Source: Mangrovimonas xylaniphaga
GTDB taxonomy: Bacteria; Bacteroidota; Bacteroidia; Flavobacteriales; Flavobacteriaceae
Assembly (NCBI RefSeq): GCF_001280435.1
Contig: NZ_LBIP01000018.1
Span: forward strand, 558,001-622,000
DNA length: 64,000 bases
Reading direction: 5' to 3'
Shown here: positions 45,972 to 53,857 of the stretch, one piece after another
Numbering within the stretch: the first letter of the stretch is position 1
Layout: every line of letters starts with the position of its first letter
Translations under genes and position numbers: made by a program
The notes under the pieces: generated by a model
Told to the model about the DNA's origin: nothing
What the model saw: the letters and a program-made list of their open reading frames with translations, nothing else
Database searches by the model: none

Positions 45972-46604
45972 TTATAGATCTAAGACTTTGATGCTGTTAC
46001 GGTGAAGTTTGATATGTCCTTCCTTTTCCAAGGATTTTAGAAGTCTAGAGATTACTACTCTGGAAGTATGCATATCATTGGCAATTTCTCTATGGGTTAC
46101 ATTTATAAGGTCATCATGATTGGCCATAGCCTTATCCTTAAGGTATTTTAGAACCCTTTTGTCCATTTTCAAAAAGGCAATGGCATCAATGGCTTCCAAC
46201 AACTCCGTCATGCGTTCATTATAGCTCTGAAGAATAAAATTCTGCCAACTTTTGTACTTGGTCATCCATTCGCCCATTTTTTGAACAGGAATCATGATCA
46301 ACTGCGCATCTGTTTCGGCAACCGCTCTAATTTCGCTTTTCTTCTGCTCCATACAGCAGGATAAGGTCATGGTACAGGTATCGCCTCTTTCAATAAAATA
46401 TAGAATCAGTTCGTCACCCTCTTGATCTTCGCGTAAAATTTTAATGGCTCCAGAAATCAACAAAGGCATAAACTTGATATACTCTCCTATTTCTATCAAA
46501 ATATCCCCTTCCTTGACCTCCTTAAAGGTTCCAAATTCCTGAATTTCCTCAAGCAATTCATCTTCAAACAAATAACCGTAATATTGTTGTAACGCGTCCT
46601 TCAT
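45972..46604 (-). CDS. Crp/Fnr-family regulator with C-x5-C-C motif
   Basis: 210 residues. Cyclic-nucleotide-type sensor domain (about 1-115), a long helix, and a C-terminal winged HTH (THREIANDMHTSRVVISRLLKSLEKEG, about 165-200). The Fnr iron-sulfur Cys pattern is absent, but C77, C83 and C84 sit in the sensor beta-roll (TCTMTLSCCMEQ). Reactive Cys in that place, next to a persulfide dioxygenase and sulfite exporter, suggest it senses persulfide or oxidative stress; this is inference. It is the first gene of the sulfur module and has 200 bases upstream, shared with the divergent moeA operon. Confidence 0.88.
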   Translation of the reverse strand: MKDALQQYYGYLFEDELLEEIQEFGTFKEVKEGDILIEIGEYIKFMPLLISGAIKILREDQEGDELILYFIERGDTCTMTLSCCMEQKKSEIRAVAETDAQLIMIPVQKMGEWMTKYKSWQNFILQSYNERMTELLEAIDAIAFLKMDKRVLKYLKDKAMANHDDLINVTHREIANDMHTSRVVISRLLKSLEKEGHIKLHRNSIKVLDL

Positions 46605-46803
46605 AAATGTGTATTCTAAGAGGTGTTAAAGATAAGATTATAAAACTAATGTACCACACCCCTGTTTTTACAAATCCTAAGAAGAAATATATCGTATTGA
46701 ATACCAAAACAAAACAACTTTAACCAGCATAAAAATACATGCAGAAGAAGAAAAATTTGAGGAATATTCGTTATATTCACCAAGAAATAACGATAGTGAA
46801 ATC

Positions 46804-47982
46804 ATGATATCCGTATCCGAAGCTTTAAACATATTAAACGGCATCAATATTCCTCATAAATCAGAAATATGCCCTTTGGATGAGGCATTGGGAAAAGTTC
46901 TATTTGAAGACATTTTTTCTCCTATTGATATGCCTCCGTTTCGTCAATCGGCCATGGATGGCTATGCCATAAAATGGAGTAACGCCAAAAGCTATACGCT
47001 AATCAATGAATCGAAGGCCGGCGACACGCTTAACCATTCTTTGAATGACGGCGAGGCAGTACGCATTTTTACGGGTGCCTTGGTCCCTGATGATGCAGAC
47101 ACCATAGTGATCCAGGAACACGTTACAAGGAACAGTGATACTATTACTATTGATAAACTGCCAGAAAAGTCGGCCAATATTAGACCAACCGGCGAACAGA
47201 TAAAAAAAGGGGATCTTGCCCTTGAAAAAGGAACTTGCCTTAATGAAGCCGCTATAGGTTATTTAGCAAGTTTGGGCATCAATGAAGTGACAGTTTACAC
47301 CTCTCCAAAGGTTGCCATTGTGGTTACAGGAAATGAACTACGTGCACCCGGAACGATCCTTAGGCCAGGAGAGATTTACGAAAGTAACGCTGCCATGCTA
47401 TCGGCTGCTTTGAGAAAAATTGACATCACCAATATAACAAAGTATAAAGTAGAAGATACTTTTGAAGCTACTGTAACAACCATTTCTAAAGCCATAACTG
47501 CTTCAGATGCGGTATTTGTCTCTGGAGGGATCTCTGTAGGCGATTATGATTTTGTAAGAGAGGCATTACTTAAAAACAATGTCGAAGAGGTGTTTTATAA
47601 AATCAATCAAAAACCGGGGAAACCATTGTGGTTTGGACAGAACAAGGACACCTTTGTTTTTGCCCTTCCCGGTAATCCTGCATCGGCTTTAACCTGTTTT
47701 TATGTCTATGCGCTTCCTCTACTAAAAAAGTATATGGGATTTAATAATGGCGCATTACAGCGCGTACAGGCCAAAAGCAAACACAACATTAAAAATCCTT
47801 CAGGGAAAACATTGTTTTTGAAAGCGCATTTAAAACATGATGCCGTAGAAGTTTTACAAGGACAAAGCTCTTCTATGTTGCATACGTTTGCGCTTAGCAA
47901 TGCTTTAGTCTGTATCCCAGAGCATATTACAGAAGTATCAAAGGGTGACAGTGTAGAATGTATCAAATTGAATGAACAATGA
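46804..47982 (+). CDS. moeA: molybdopterin molybdotransferase
   Basis: 392 residues, all four MoeA domains. Motifs: PPFRQSAMDGYAI (about 41-53), the substrate-binding GEIYESNAAML, and SGGISVGDYDFV (about 238-249), with PGNPASALTCF near residue 290. It inserts molybdenum into adenylylated molybdopterin. First gene of a nine-gene operon; the next gene starts inside its last codon (ATGA overlap). Confidence 0.95.
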   Translation: MISVSEALNILNGINIPHKSEICPLDEALGKVLFEDIFSPIDMPPFRQSAMDGYAIKWSNAKSYTLINESKAGDTLNHSLNDGEAVRIFTGALVPDDADTIVIQEHVTRNSDTITIDKLPEKSANIRPTGEQIKKGDLALEKGTCLNEAAIGYLASLGINEVTVYTSPKVAIVVTGNELRAPGTILRPGEIYESNAAMLSAALRKIDITNITKYKVEDTFEATVTTISKAITASDAVFVSGGISVGDYDFVREALLKNNVEEVFYKINQKPGKPLWFGQNKDTFVFALPGNPASALTCFYVYALPLLKKYMGFNNGALQRVQAKSKHNIKNPSGKTLFLKAHLKHDAVEVLQGQSSSMLHTFALSNALVCIPEHITEVSKGDSVECIKLNEQ

Positions 47983-48308
47983 ACATTAAAAGTAGGGTTT
48001 GGATTGAGAATGACGGCAAAACCTTTTTAGGTTTCGGACGTATTTTGCTGCTCAAAAAAGTAGAAGAAACCTCTTCTATCAATGCTGCGGCCAAGGCCAT
48101 GAATATGTCCTATAAAAAAGCCTGGAAATTGATGAACGACATGAACGATGTTTCCAAAGAACCCATTCTTATAAAAAACATTGGAGGTAAAAATGGTGGA
48201 GGTACGACGCTTACCCCTTACGGAAAAGCCTTGATTGAACAATTCGAAACCATCAACAACAACTGTATGGCCTATTTGGAATCGGAATTTAAAAAATTGG
48301 AACTATGA
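47979..48308 (+). CDS. ModE-like lone winged-helix regulator
   Basis: 109 residues, a single LysR-type winged HTH like the N-terminal domain of ModE (SINAAAKAMNMSYKKAWKLMNDMN, GGTTLTPYGKALIEQF). The molybdate-binding TOBE domains of ModE are absent, so it is a stand-alone DNA-binding domain, possibly regulating its own operon. Translation is coupled to moeA upstream and to the TSUP gene downstream by 4-base overlaps. Confidence 0.87.
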   Translation: MNIKSRVWIENDGKTFLGFGRILLLKKVEETSSINAAAKAMNMSYKKAWKLMNDMNDVSKEPILIKNIGGKNGGGTTLTPYGKALIEQFETINNNCMAYLESEFKKLEL

Positions 48309-49051
48309 GCATGCTAAGCACAGAAGCCTTCATCCTTTTTGCAATTATTTTAGTTGTGATTGCCTTTTTGTACGCTAGTGTTGGTCATGGTGGTGCCAGT
48401 GGCTATTTAGCCTTAATGGCCCTGTTTTCATTCCCTATTGCCTTTATGAAACCAACAGCCCTTTTACTGAACATTTTTGTGTCTGGGATTTCCTTTTGGT
48501 TTTTCAAAAAGAATAAACACTTTAGGTGGCAACTGTTCTATCCCTTCGCTATTACGTCTATTCCTGCTGCATTTTTGGGCGGCTATTTGAGCATCAACCC
48601 AACCTTATACAAACAAGTTTTAGGGGTGTTTCTAGCAATTGCCATCATGAGAATTCTTGGGCTATTTGGAAAGGAACAAAACCTTCAAAAGCCTATTAAG
48701 CTTCCTTTGGCATTGGTCATTGGTTTTGGAATCGGACTGTTTTCTGGAATGATTGGTATTGGCGGCGGGATTATTCTTAGTCCTGTCATCATTCTATTGG
48801 CATGGGGAAACATGAAAGAAGCTGCGGCTGTTTCGGCACTGTTTATTTTTGTGAATTCCATTTCAGGGATTTTAGGTTTTACATACAATCAGAATACCAT
48901 TCCTATGGAATCTTTTGTATTTATTCCCATCGCTTTAATTGGTGGGACCTTAGGCGCGCTCTACGGAAGTAGAATTTCTACCAATGTACAATTGAAATAT
49001 ATTTTATCGATAGTCTTACTGATTGCCTCCATTAAGTTAATGACCTTATGA
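48305..49051 (+). CDS. TSUP (TauE/SafE) family permease
   Basis: 248 residues, about eight membrane helices, with the duplicated signatures ASVGHGGASGYLALMALF and GMIGIGGGIILSPVIILLAW. A second member of the family in this window, differing from the one in the sulfur module. In a Moco operon it might move sulfite or an oxyanion, but the substrate is unknown. It overlaps both neighbours by four bases. Confidence 0.88.
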   Translation: MSMLSTEAFILFAIILVVIAFLYASVGHGGASGYLALMALFSFPIAFMKPTALLLNIFVSGISFWFFKKNKHFRWQLFYPFAITSIPAAFLGGYLSINPTLYKQVLGVFLAIAIMRILGLFGKEQNLQKPIKLPLALVIGFGIGLFSGMIGIGGGIILSPVIILLAWGNMKEAAAVSALFIFVNSISGILGFTYNQNTIPMESFVFIPIALIGGTLGALYGSRISTNVQLKYILSIVLLIASIKLMTL

Positions 49052-50238
49052 GTATGGCGTCCAACATAACGGCTTATATTTTGTGCGGTGGCGCCAGCAA
49101 GCGTATGCAGGAGGAAAAAGGCTTGGTGCTTTATAAGGGGCAACCATTCGTTAAACATGTCATCGATGCCTTGCATCCTATTACATCCAATATCTATTTG
49201 GTGACTTCCAATGAAGCCTATCGCCAATTTGGACTGGAATTGCTCCCCGATATTTATAGTAACAAAGGCCCTGTAGGAGGTATTTACACCGCGTTGAAGC
49301 ATTCTTCAACCGCAAACAATCTTATCTTGAGTTGCGACATTCCAGAAGTGTCCACCGAGGTCATTTCAAAATACATCATAGCAAATCTTTCTGAAGCCGA
49401 TGTAACCTATGTTAGCAACGGAACGGATAATTTTCCCCTTATTGCAGCTTATTCCAAGACATGTTTACCAATTTTTGAAAAAGCCTTAGTGCAAGACAAT
49501 TTGAAATTGCGAAGCGCAATCGAACAATTGAATTGTAATCGGGTTATTGTTGAAGAGGAAGACCAATTGGCGCTAAGAAATATCAATACAAAAGAAGAAT
49601 TACAAACTTTAATCAATGAAACCCAAGATACCATGGGAACTAAATTGCAAATTATGGAAACAAACGAACTATATCCCATTTTTGTAAAAGTACACCAACT
49701 CGATGTGCTTATTGTTGGCGGTGGCAATGTTGGTCTGGAAAAGTTATCATTTATGCTGAAATCCAGTCCTCGTGCCAAAGTAGAAGTGGTTTCTAAGACA
49801 TTTCATGAAGACTTGGTTGCATTGGCAAGTAAACACCCTACTGTAAAACTTACTCAAAAAGCTTATGACATTTCAGATTTGGAAAATAGGCATTTGGTAA
49901 TTGGCTGTACCGATAATCTTGAAGTCAACTTACAGATAAATAAGGATGCTAAAAGCAAACAGCTTTTGGTCAACATCGCCGACACCCCAGATCAATGTGA
50001 TTTTTACCTAGGCGGAATCGTGACCAAGGGTAATGTGAAAATTGCCATTTCCACAAACGGAAAATCTCCCACCACCGCCAAGCGTATCAGGCAGTTTTTG
50101 GAAGATGTCATTCCGGAGGACATCAACCAATTGGTTAACAACCTTAACGCCTACAGAAAAACCATTAAAGGCGATTTTGAAGAAAAAGTGAAACAAATGA
50201 ATCAAATCACCAGTGGTTTGGTCAATAAAAAAGAATAA
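49048..50238 (+). CDS. fusion of MobA-like nucleotidyltransferase and precorrin-2 dehydrogenase
   Basis: 396 residues. Residues 1-190 are MobA-like: AYILCGGASKRMQEEKG (nucleotide-binding loop) and LSCDIPEVS as metal-binding Asp motif; this part joins GMP or CMP to molybdopterin. Residues about 205-390 are a Met8/SirC-type precorrin-2 dehydrogenase with VLIVGGGNVGLEKLSFML and FYLGGIVTKGNVKIAISTNGKSP, which makes sirohydrochlorin for siroheme. The two reactions belong to different cofactors but both serve nitrate/nitrite reduction. The fused gene overlaps the TSUP gene and is one base from moaD. Confidence 0.9.
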   Translation: MSMASNITAYILCGGASKRMQEEKGLVLYKGQPFVKHVIDALHPITSNIYLVTSNEAYRQFGLELLPDIYSNKGPVGGIYTALKHSSTANNLILSCDIPEVSTEVISKYIIANLSEADVTYVSNGTDNFPLIAAYSKTCLPIFEKALVQDNLKLRSAIEQLNCNRVIVEEEDQLALRNINTKEELQTLINETQDTMGTKLQIMETNELYPIFVKVHQLDVLIVGGGNVGLEKLSFMLKSSPRAKVEVVSKTFHEDLVALASKHPTVKLTQKAYDISDLENRHLVIGCTDNLEVNLQINKDAKSKQLLVNIADTPDQCDFYLGGIVTKGNVKIAISTNGKSPTTAKRIRQFLEDVIPEDINQLVNNLNAYRKTIKGDFEEKVKQMNQITSGLVNKKE

Positions 50239-50239
50239 T

Positions 50240-50476
50240 ATGGCTGTTATAAAATATTTTGGTGCCGTCGCTGAAATTACGCAGTGTACAGAAGAACATA
50301 TAGAAGTGAAAAATGAAACATTGAGTGACATTCTTGAACACTTATTTAAGAAATATGAACTTCAGCAATTGCCAATCCATATTGCTTTAAATGCCAATTT
50401 AGTTAGCATTGAAGCCGAAACGGCAGTAGCAAATACCGATGAAATAGCCTTATTGCCGCCATTTGCAGGAGGATGA
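50240..50476 (+). CDS. moaD: molybdopterin synthase small subunit MoaD
   Basis: 78 residues from the ATG at 50240 (MAVIKYFGAVAEITQ). Ubiquitin-like fold ending in the Gly-Gly tail PPFAGG that carries the thiocarboxylate sulfur. It overlaps the moeB gene by four bases and follows the previous stop by one base. Confidence 0.93.
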   Translation: MAVIKYFGAVAEITQCTEEHIEVKNETLSDILEHLFKKYELQQLPIHIALNANLVSIEAETAVANTDEIALLPPFAGG

Positions 50477-51531
50477 TTATGAATAGATACAGCAGACAAA
50501 TTAATTTGCCTCAAGTGGGCATTTCTGGGCAGCAAAAACTTACCGATGCCAAAGTGTTGGTTGTGGGTGCTGGTGGTTTGGGTTGCGCTGTATTGCCTTA
50601 TCTAACTTCGGCGGGAATTGGGAATATAGGCATTATTGATGGCGACACTGTTGATGAAACCAACTTACATCGCCAAACACTTTACGCTGAAGAGGACATC
50701 AATCTCAGCAAAGCAAAAACTGCAGCAGACCATTTAAAGCGGAATAATTCAACGGTATCTATTCAAACCTATGAGGTATTTTTAAATGGCAAAAATGCTT
50801 TGGACATCATTTCTAAATATGATTTGGTAATTGACGCTTCGGACAATCTTGCTACTCGCTATCTCATCAACGATGCCTGTGTGTTGTTGGACAAGCCTTT
50901 TGTCCATGGCTCGGTTCATCAATTTGAAGGACAGGTCACGGTATGTAATTCTCAAAATGGGCCAACTTACCGCTGTTTGTTCCCCGAAGCCAACGGCAAT
51001 GTTCAAAATTGTGAAGAAGCAGGCGTTTTAGGAACTACGGTTGGCATCATAGGTATGTTGCAAGCCAATGAAGCCATGAAACTCATTTTAGGTATTGGCG
51101 AACTGTTATCAGGAAAACTATTGGTGTATAATTCCTTGACCTCGTTACAACACATCTTTTCGTTTTCTAAAAAACAGGAACCGGTTATTGACAATGCGTT
51201 TTATGCTATAAAATATTTAAATAGTAATGTTCGGAATCAATCCATTACTGAAGCACTTCAAAATGGTATAACCCTTATTGACGTTAGGGAAACAGGTGAA
51301 TTACCTTCTGTAGAACACCCTAATGTGCTCAAGCTTCCCCTTTCTGCATTGGAATTAAATCTAGACAGTTTAAATCCTGAAAACACCTATGCTATTTTTT
51401 GCCAAAGTGGGATAAGAAGCAAGCAAGCAGCTAACATTTTAAAACAGCAACAATTCAAATCCATTATATGTATCACCGATGGCGCCGAAGCCATTTCAAA
51501 ACTATTGAAAAATGAAAAAAGTATTCATTGA
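50473..51531 (+). CDS. moeB: MoeB-type adenylyltransferase fused to a rhodanese domain (MOCS3-like)
   Basis: 352 residues. Residues 1-235 are the ThiF/MoeB domain with VVGAGGLGCAVLPYL (ATP-binding) and DGDTVDETNLHRQTLY; the C-terminal part (about 255-352) is rhodanese with active-site Cys in IFCQSGIRS. As in human MOCS3, one chain could adenylate MoaD and pass sulfur to it. Start is 50473; ATG at 50479 preceded by GGAGG is equally possible. It overlaps moaE by 20 bases. Confidence 0.93.
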   Translation: MIMNRYSRQINLPQVGISGQQKLTDAKVLVVGAGGLGCAVLPYLTSAGIGNIGIIDGDTVDETNLHRQTLYAEEDINLSKAKTAADHLKRNNSTVSIQTYEVFLNGKNALDIISKYDLVIDASDNLATRYLINDACVLLDKPFVHGSVHQFEGQVTVCNSQNGPTYRCLFPEANGNVQNCEEAGVLGTTVGIIGMLQANEAMKLILGIGELLSGKLLVYNSLTSLQHIFSFSKKQEPVIDNAFYAIKYLNSNVRNQSITEALQNGITLIDVRETGELPSVEHPNVLKLPLSALELNLDSLNPENTYAIFCQSGIRSKQAANILKQQQFKSIICITDGAEAISKLLKNEKSIH

Positions 51532-51940
51532 CGGTCCTATTTCACCGGAATTCATTTCAGAATCCATTCGCAAGCACCAAACAAAAACCGATATTGGTGC
51601 CCACAATATCTTTTTGGGACAGGTTCGCGCCGATGTGGTGAACAACAAAACGGTCGCTGCTATCGACTTTACCTGTTATGAAGCCATGGCCAATGAAATA
51701 CTAACTGATATCAGGGAAAAGGCCTTCAAAACCTTTAACCTTACCTGCATGCATATTTACCATAGTTTGGGAACCGTGAAAGCTGGAGAAATTTGCTTTT
51801 TTGTGTTCGTTTCGGCTAAACACAGTTCGGAAGTTTATGAAGCTACACAATATTTAGTGGACATTGTAAAGAAAAAAGTACCACTGTTTGGAAAGGAGAT
51901 TTTTGAAGACGAAACCCATCAATGGAAAACCAATAAATAA
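51512..51940 (+). CDS. moaE: molybdopterin synthase large subunit MoaE
   Basis: 142 residues with GAHNIFLGQVRAD, MHIYHSLGTVKAGE and KVPLFGKEIFEDETHQW, the conserved MoaE elements including the catalytic Lys. With MoaD it puts two sulfurs on cyclic pyranopterin. It overlaps the end of moeB by 20 bases and precedes moaC by three bases. Confidence 0.93.
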   Translation: MKKVFIDGPISPEFISESIRKHQTKTDIGAHNIFLGQVRADVVNNKTVAAIDFTCYEAMANEILTDIREKAFKTFNLTCMHIYHSLGTVKAGEICFFVFVSAKHSSEVYEATQYLVDIVKKKVPLFGKEIFEDETHQWKTNK

Positions 51941-51943
51941 ACC

Positions 51944-52852
51944 ATGGTAGACATTACCCATAAAATAAAAACCTTAAGAGTTGCCACAGCCCAAGCTGTA
52001 GTTAAAGTCAGTAAACAAGGTACGATAGACGCCATCAAAAACAATATGGTGCCAAAAGGAAACGTGTTTGAAATGTCCAAAACTGCAGGACTGTTTGCCG
52101 TAAAGAACACGCATAACATTATCCCTGATTGTCATCCCCTGCCTATTGAGTTTACTTCTGTTGAATTTGAGATTGAGGATCTTGACATCAAAATTGACGT
52201 TACCATAAAAACCATATACAAAACTGGGGTTGAAGTTGAAGCTATGCACGGCGCTTCCGTGGTTGCCTTGACACTTTATGACATGTTAAAGCCTATCGAC
52301 AAACAGATTGAAATTGGCACGATTAAACTTTTGGACAAAAAAGGTGGCAAAAGTAGTTTCAACAACAAACATAGATCGCAACTTAAAGCTTGCGTGTTTG
52401 TATGTTCCGATACTATTTCTGCAGGTTTAAAGGAAGACAAAGCAGGCAAAGCAATTATCGAAAAACTCGAACAAAATGATGTAGTAATTTCCAAATATGA
52501 AGTGATTCCAGACGAGATCGATATTATAAGAGAAAAAACAATCACTAATTCCGAAAACCACAATCTTATCATTTTTACTGGAGGCACAGGTTTATCATTT
52601 CGGGATGTTACTCCAGAGGCACTGGAACCTATTTTGGAGCGACGTATTCCTGGTATTGAAGAGGCCATCCGCAGTTATGGGCAAGAGCGCACGCCTTATT
52701 CCATGTTATCCCGAAGTGTTGCAGGAACACTAGCCGATTGTTTGGTTTTGGCCTTACCGGGATCTACGAATGGCGCTAAAGAATCTATGGATGCCGTGTT
52801 CCCTCACCTCCTACATGTTTTCAAAATTTTAAAAGGACAGCAACACGAATAG
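51944..52852 (+). CDS. moaCB: MoaC-MoaB fusion protein
   Basis: 302 residues. Residues 1-145 are MoaC (cyclic pyranopterin monophosphate synthase), with KGNVFEMSKTAGLFAVKNT, IPDCHPLPIEF and VEVEAMHGASVVALTLYDM. Residues about 150-300 are a MoaB/MogA-like domain with TGGTGLSFRDVTPEAL and LALPGSTNGAKESMDAVFPHLLHV, for MPT adenylation. Such bifunctional proteins are known in several groups. The stop codon abuts the moaA ATG exactly. Confidence 0.92.
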   Translation: MVDITHKIKTLRVATAQAVVKVSKQGTIDAIKNNMVPKGNVFEMSKTAGLFAVKNTHNIIPDCHPLPIEFTSVEFEIEDLDIKIDVTIKTIYKTGVEVEAMHGASVVALTLYDMLKPIDKQIEIGTIKLLDKKGGKSSFNNKHRSQLKACVFVCSDTISAGLKEDKAGKAIIEKLEQNDVVISKYEVIPDEIDIIREKTITNSENHNLIIFTGGTGLSFRDVTPEALEPILERRIPGIEEAIRSYGQERTPYSMLSRSVAGTLADCLVLALPGSTNGAKESMDAVFPHLLHVFKILKGQQHE

Positions 52853-53857
52853 ATGCAAAAAAACGATTCCATATTGACCGATAGTTTTGGCCGAAAACAC
52901 AACTATCTCCGCATTTCATTGACTGAGAAGTGTAACCTACGCTGTACTTATTGTATGCCAGCCAATGGCGTTCCATTGACTCCCAAAAGTCATTTAATGA
53001 CAGCCGATGAAGTTTTTGATATCGCCAAGATATTTGTAGAAAATGGCGTGACCAAAATACGACTCACAGGCGGCGAACCATTGGTGAGAAAGGACTTTAC
53101 GGATATCTTAGAACATCTTTCAACATTACCGGCAAAGCTGTCTATTACTACCAATGCTGTACTTTTGGACCGGTTTGTTAATGATTTCAAAACTTATGGT
53201 CTTAAGGATGTCAACATTAGTTTGGATACACTCAATCCTGAGAAATTCCAACTGATTACCCGAAGAAATGAATTTCAAAAAACCTATCAGAATATTTTGC
53301 TTGCCTTGGAAGAAGGCTTCAACGTTAAAATAAATGTCGTTTTGATGAAGGGCTTCAATGATGACGAAATAGTGGATTTAATTACTTTAACCAAAAATCT
53401 TCCAATCTCTTTAAGGTTTATCGAATTCATGCCTTTTGACGGCAACAATTGGAATAAGGACAAATTGGTTTCCCAAGAAGAAATTCTCACTCAAGTACAA
53501 GAGCATTTTGGAGCCTCTGAAATTGCAACATTAGAAAACGAGCAAAATTTCACCTCAAGAAATTATAAAATCAAAGGATTTAAAGGTCAGTTTGGAATCA
53601 TCAGTACAGTTACCAACCCTTTTTGTGATAGCTGTAATCGCATTAGGTTAACTGCCGATGGAAAGCTTAAAAATTGCTTGTTTTCAAACAATGAAACCAA
53701 TTTGCTTTCATCCCTTAGAAATAAGGAATCTATAGAACCTCTAATTCAATTGGCATTATTCAAAAAGAAAGCCACCAGAGCGGGCCTTTCAAGCTTTGAA
53801 GAATTCAACAATACCGAACTTCATAACAACAGAAGCATGATTACCATTGGCGGTTAA
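52853..53857 (+). CDS. moaA: GTP 3',8-cyclase
   Basis: 334 residues. N-terminal radical-SAM cluster motif CNLRCTYCMPA (about 22-32), C-terminal cluster CDSCNRIRLTADGKLKNCLF, and the terminal Gly-Gly (MITIGG), all as in active MoaA. It makes the first pterin intermediate from GTP. Last gene of the operon; its stop codon overlaps that of the convergent rubredoxin-tailed gene in the sequence TTAA, so there is no room for a terminator. Confidence 0.95.
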   Translation: MQKNDSILTDSFGRKHNYLRISLTEKCNLRCTYCMPANGVPLTPKSHLMTADEVFDIAKIFVENGVTKIRLTGGEPLVRKDFTDILEHLSTLPAKLSITTNAVLLDRFVNDFKTYGLKDVNISLDTLNPEKFQLITRRNEFQKTYQNILLALEEGFNVKINVVLMKGFNDDEIVDLITLTKNLPISLRFIEFMPFDGNNWNKDKLVSQEEILTQVQEHFGASEIATLENEQNFTSRNYKIKGFKGQFGIISTVTNPFCDSCNRIRLTADGKLKNCLFSNNETNLLSSLRNKESIEPLIQLALFKKKATRAGLSSFEEFNNTELHNNRSMITIGG

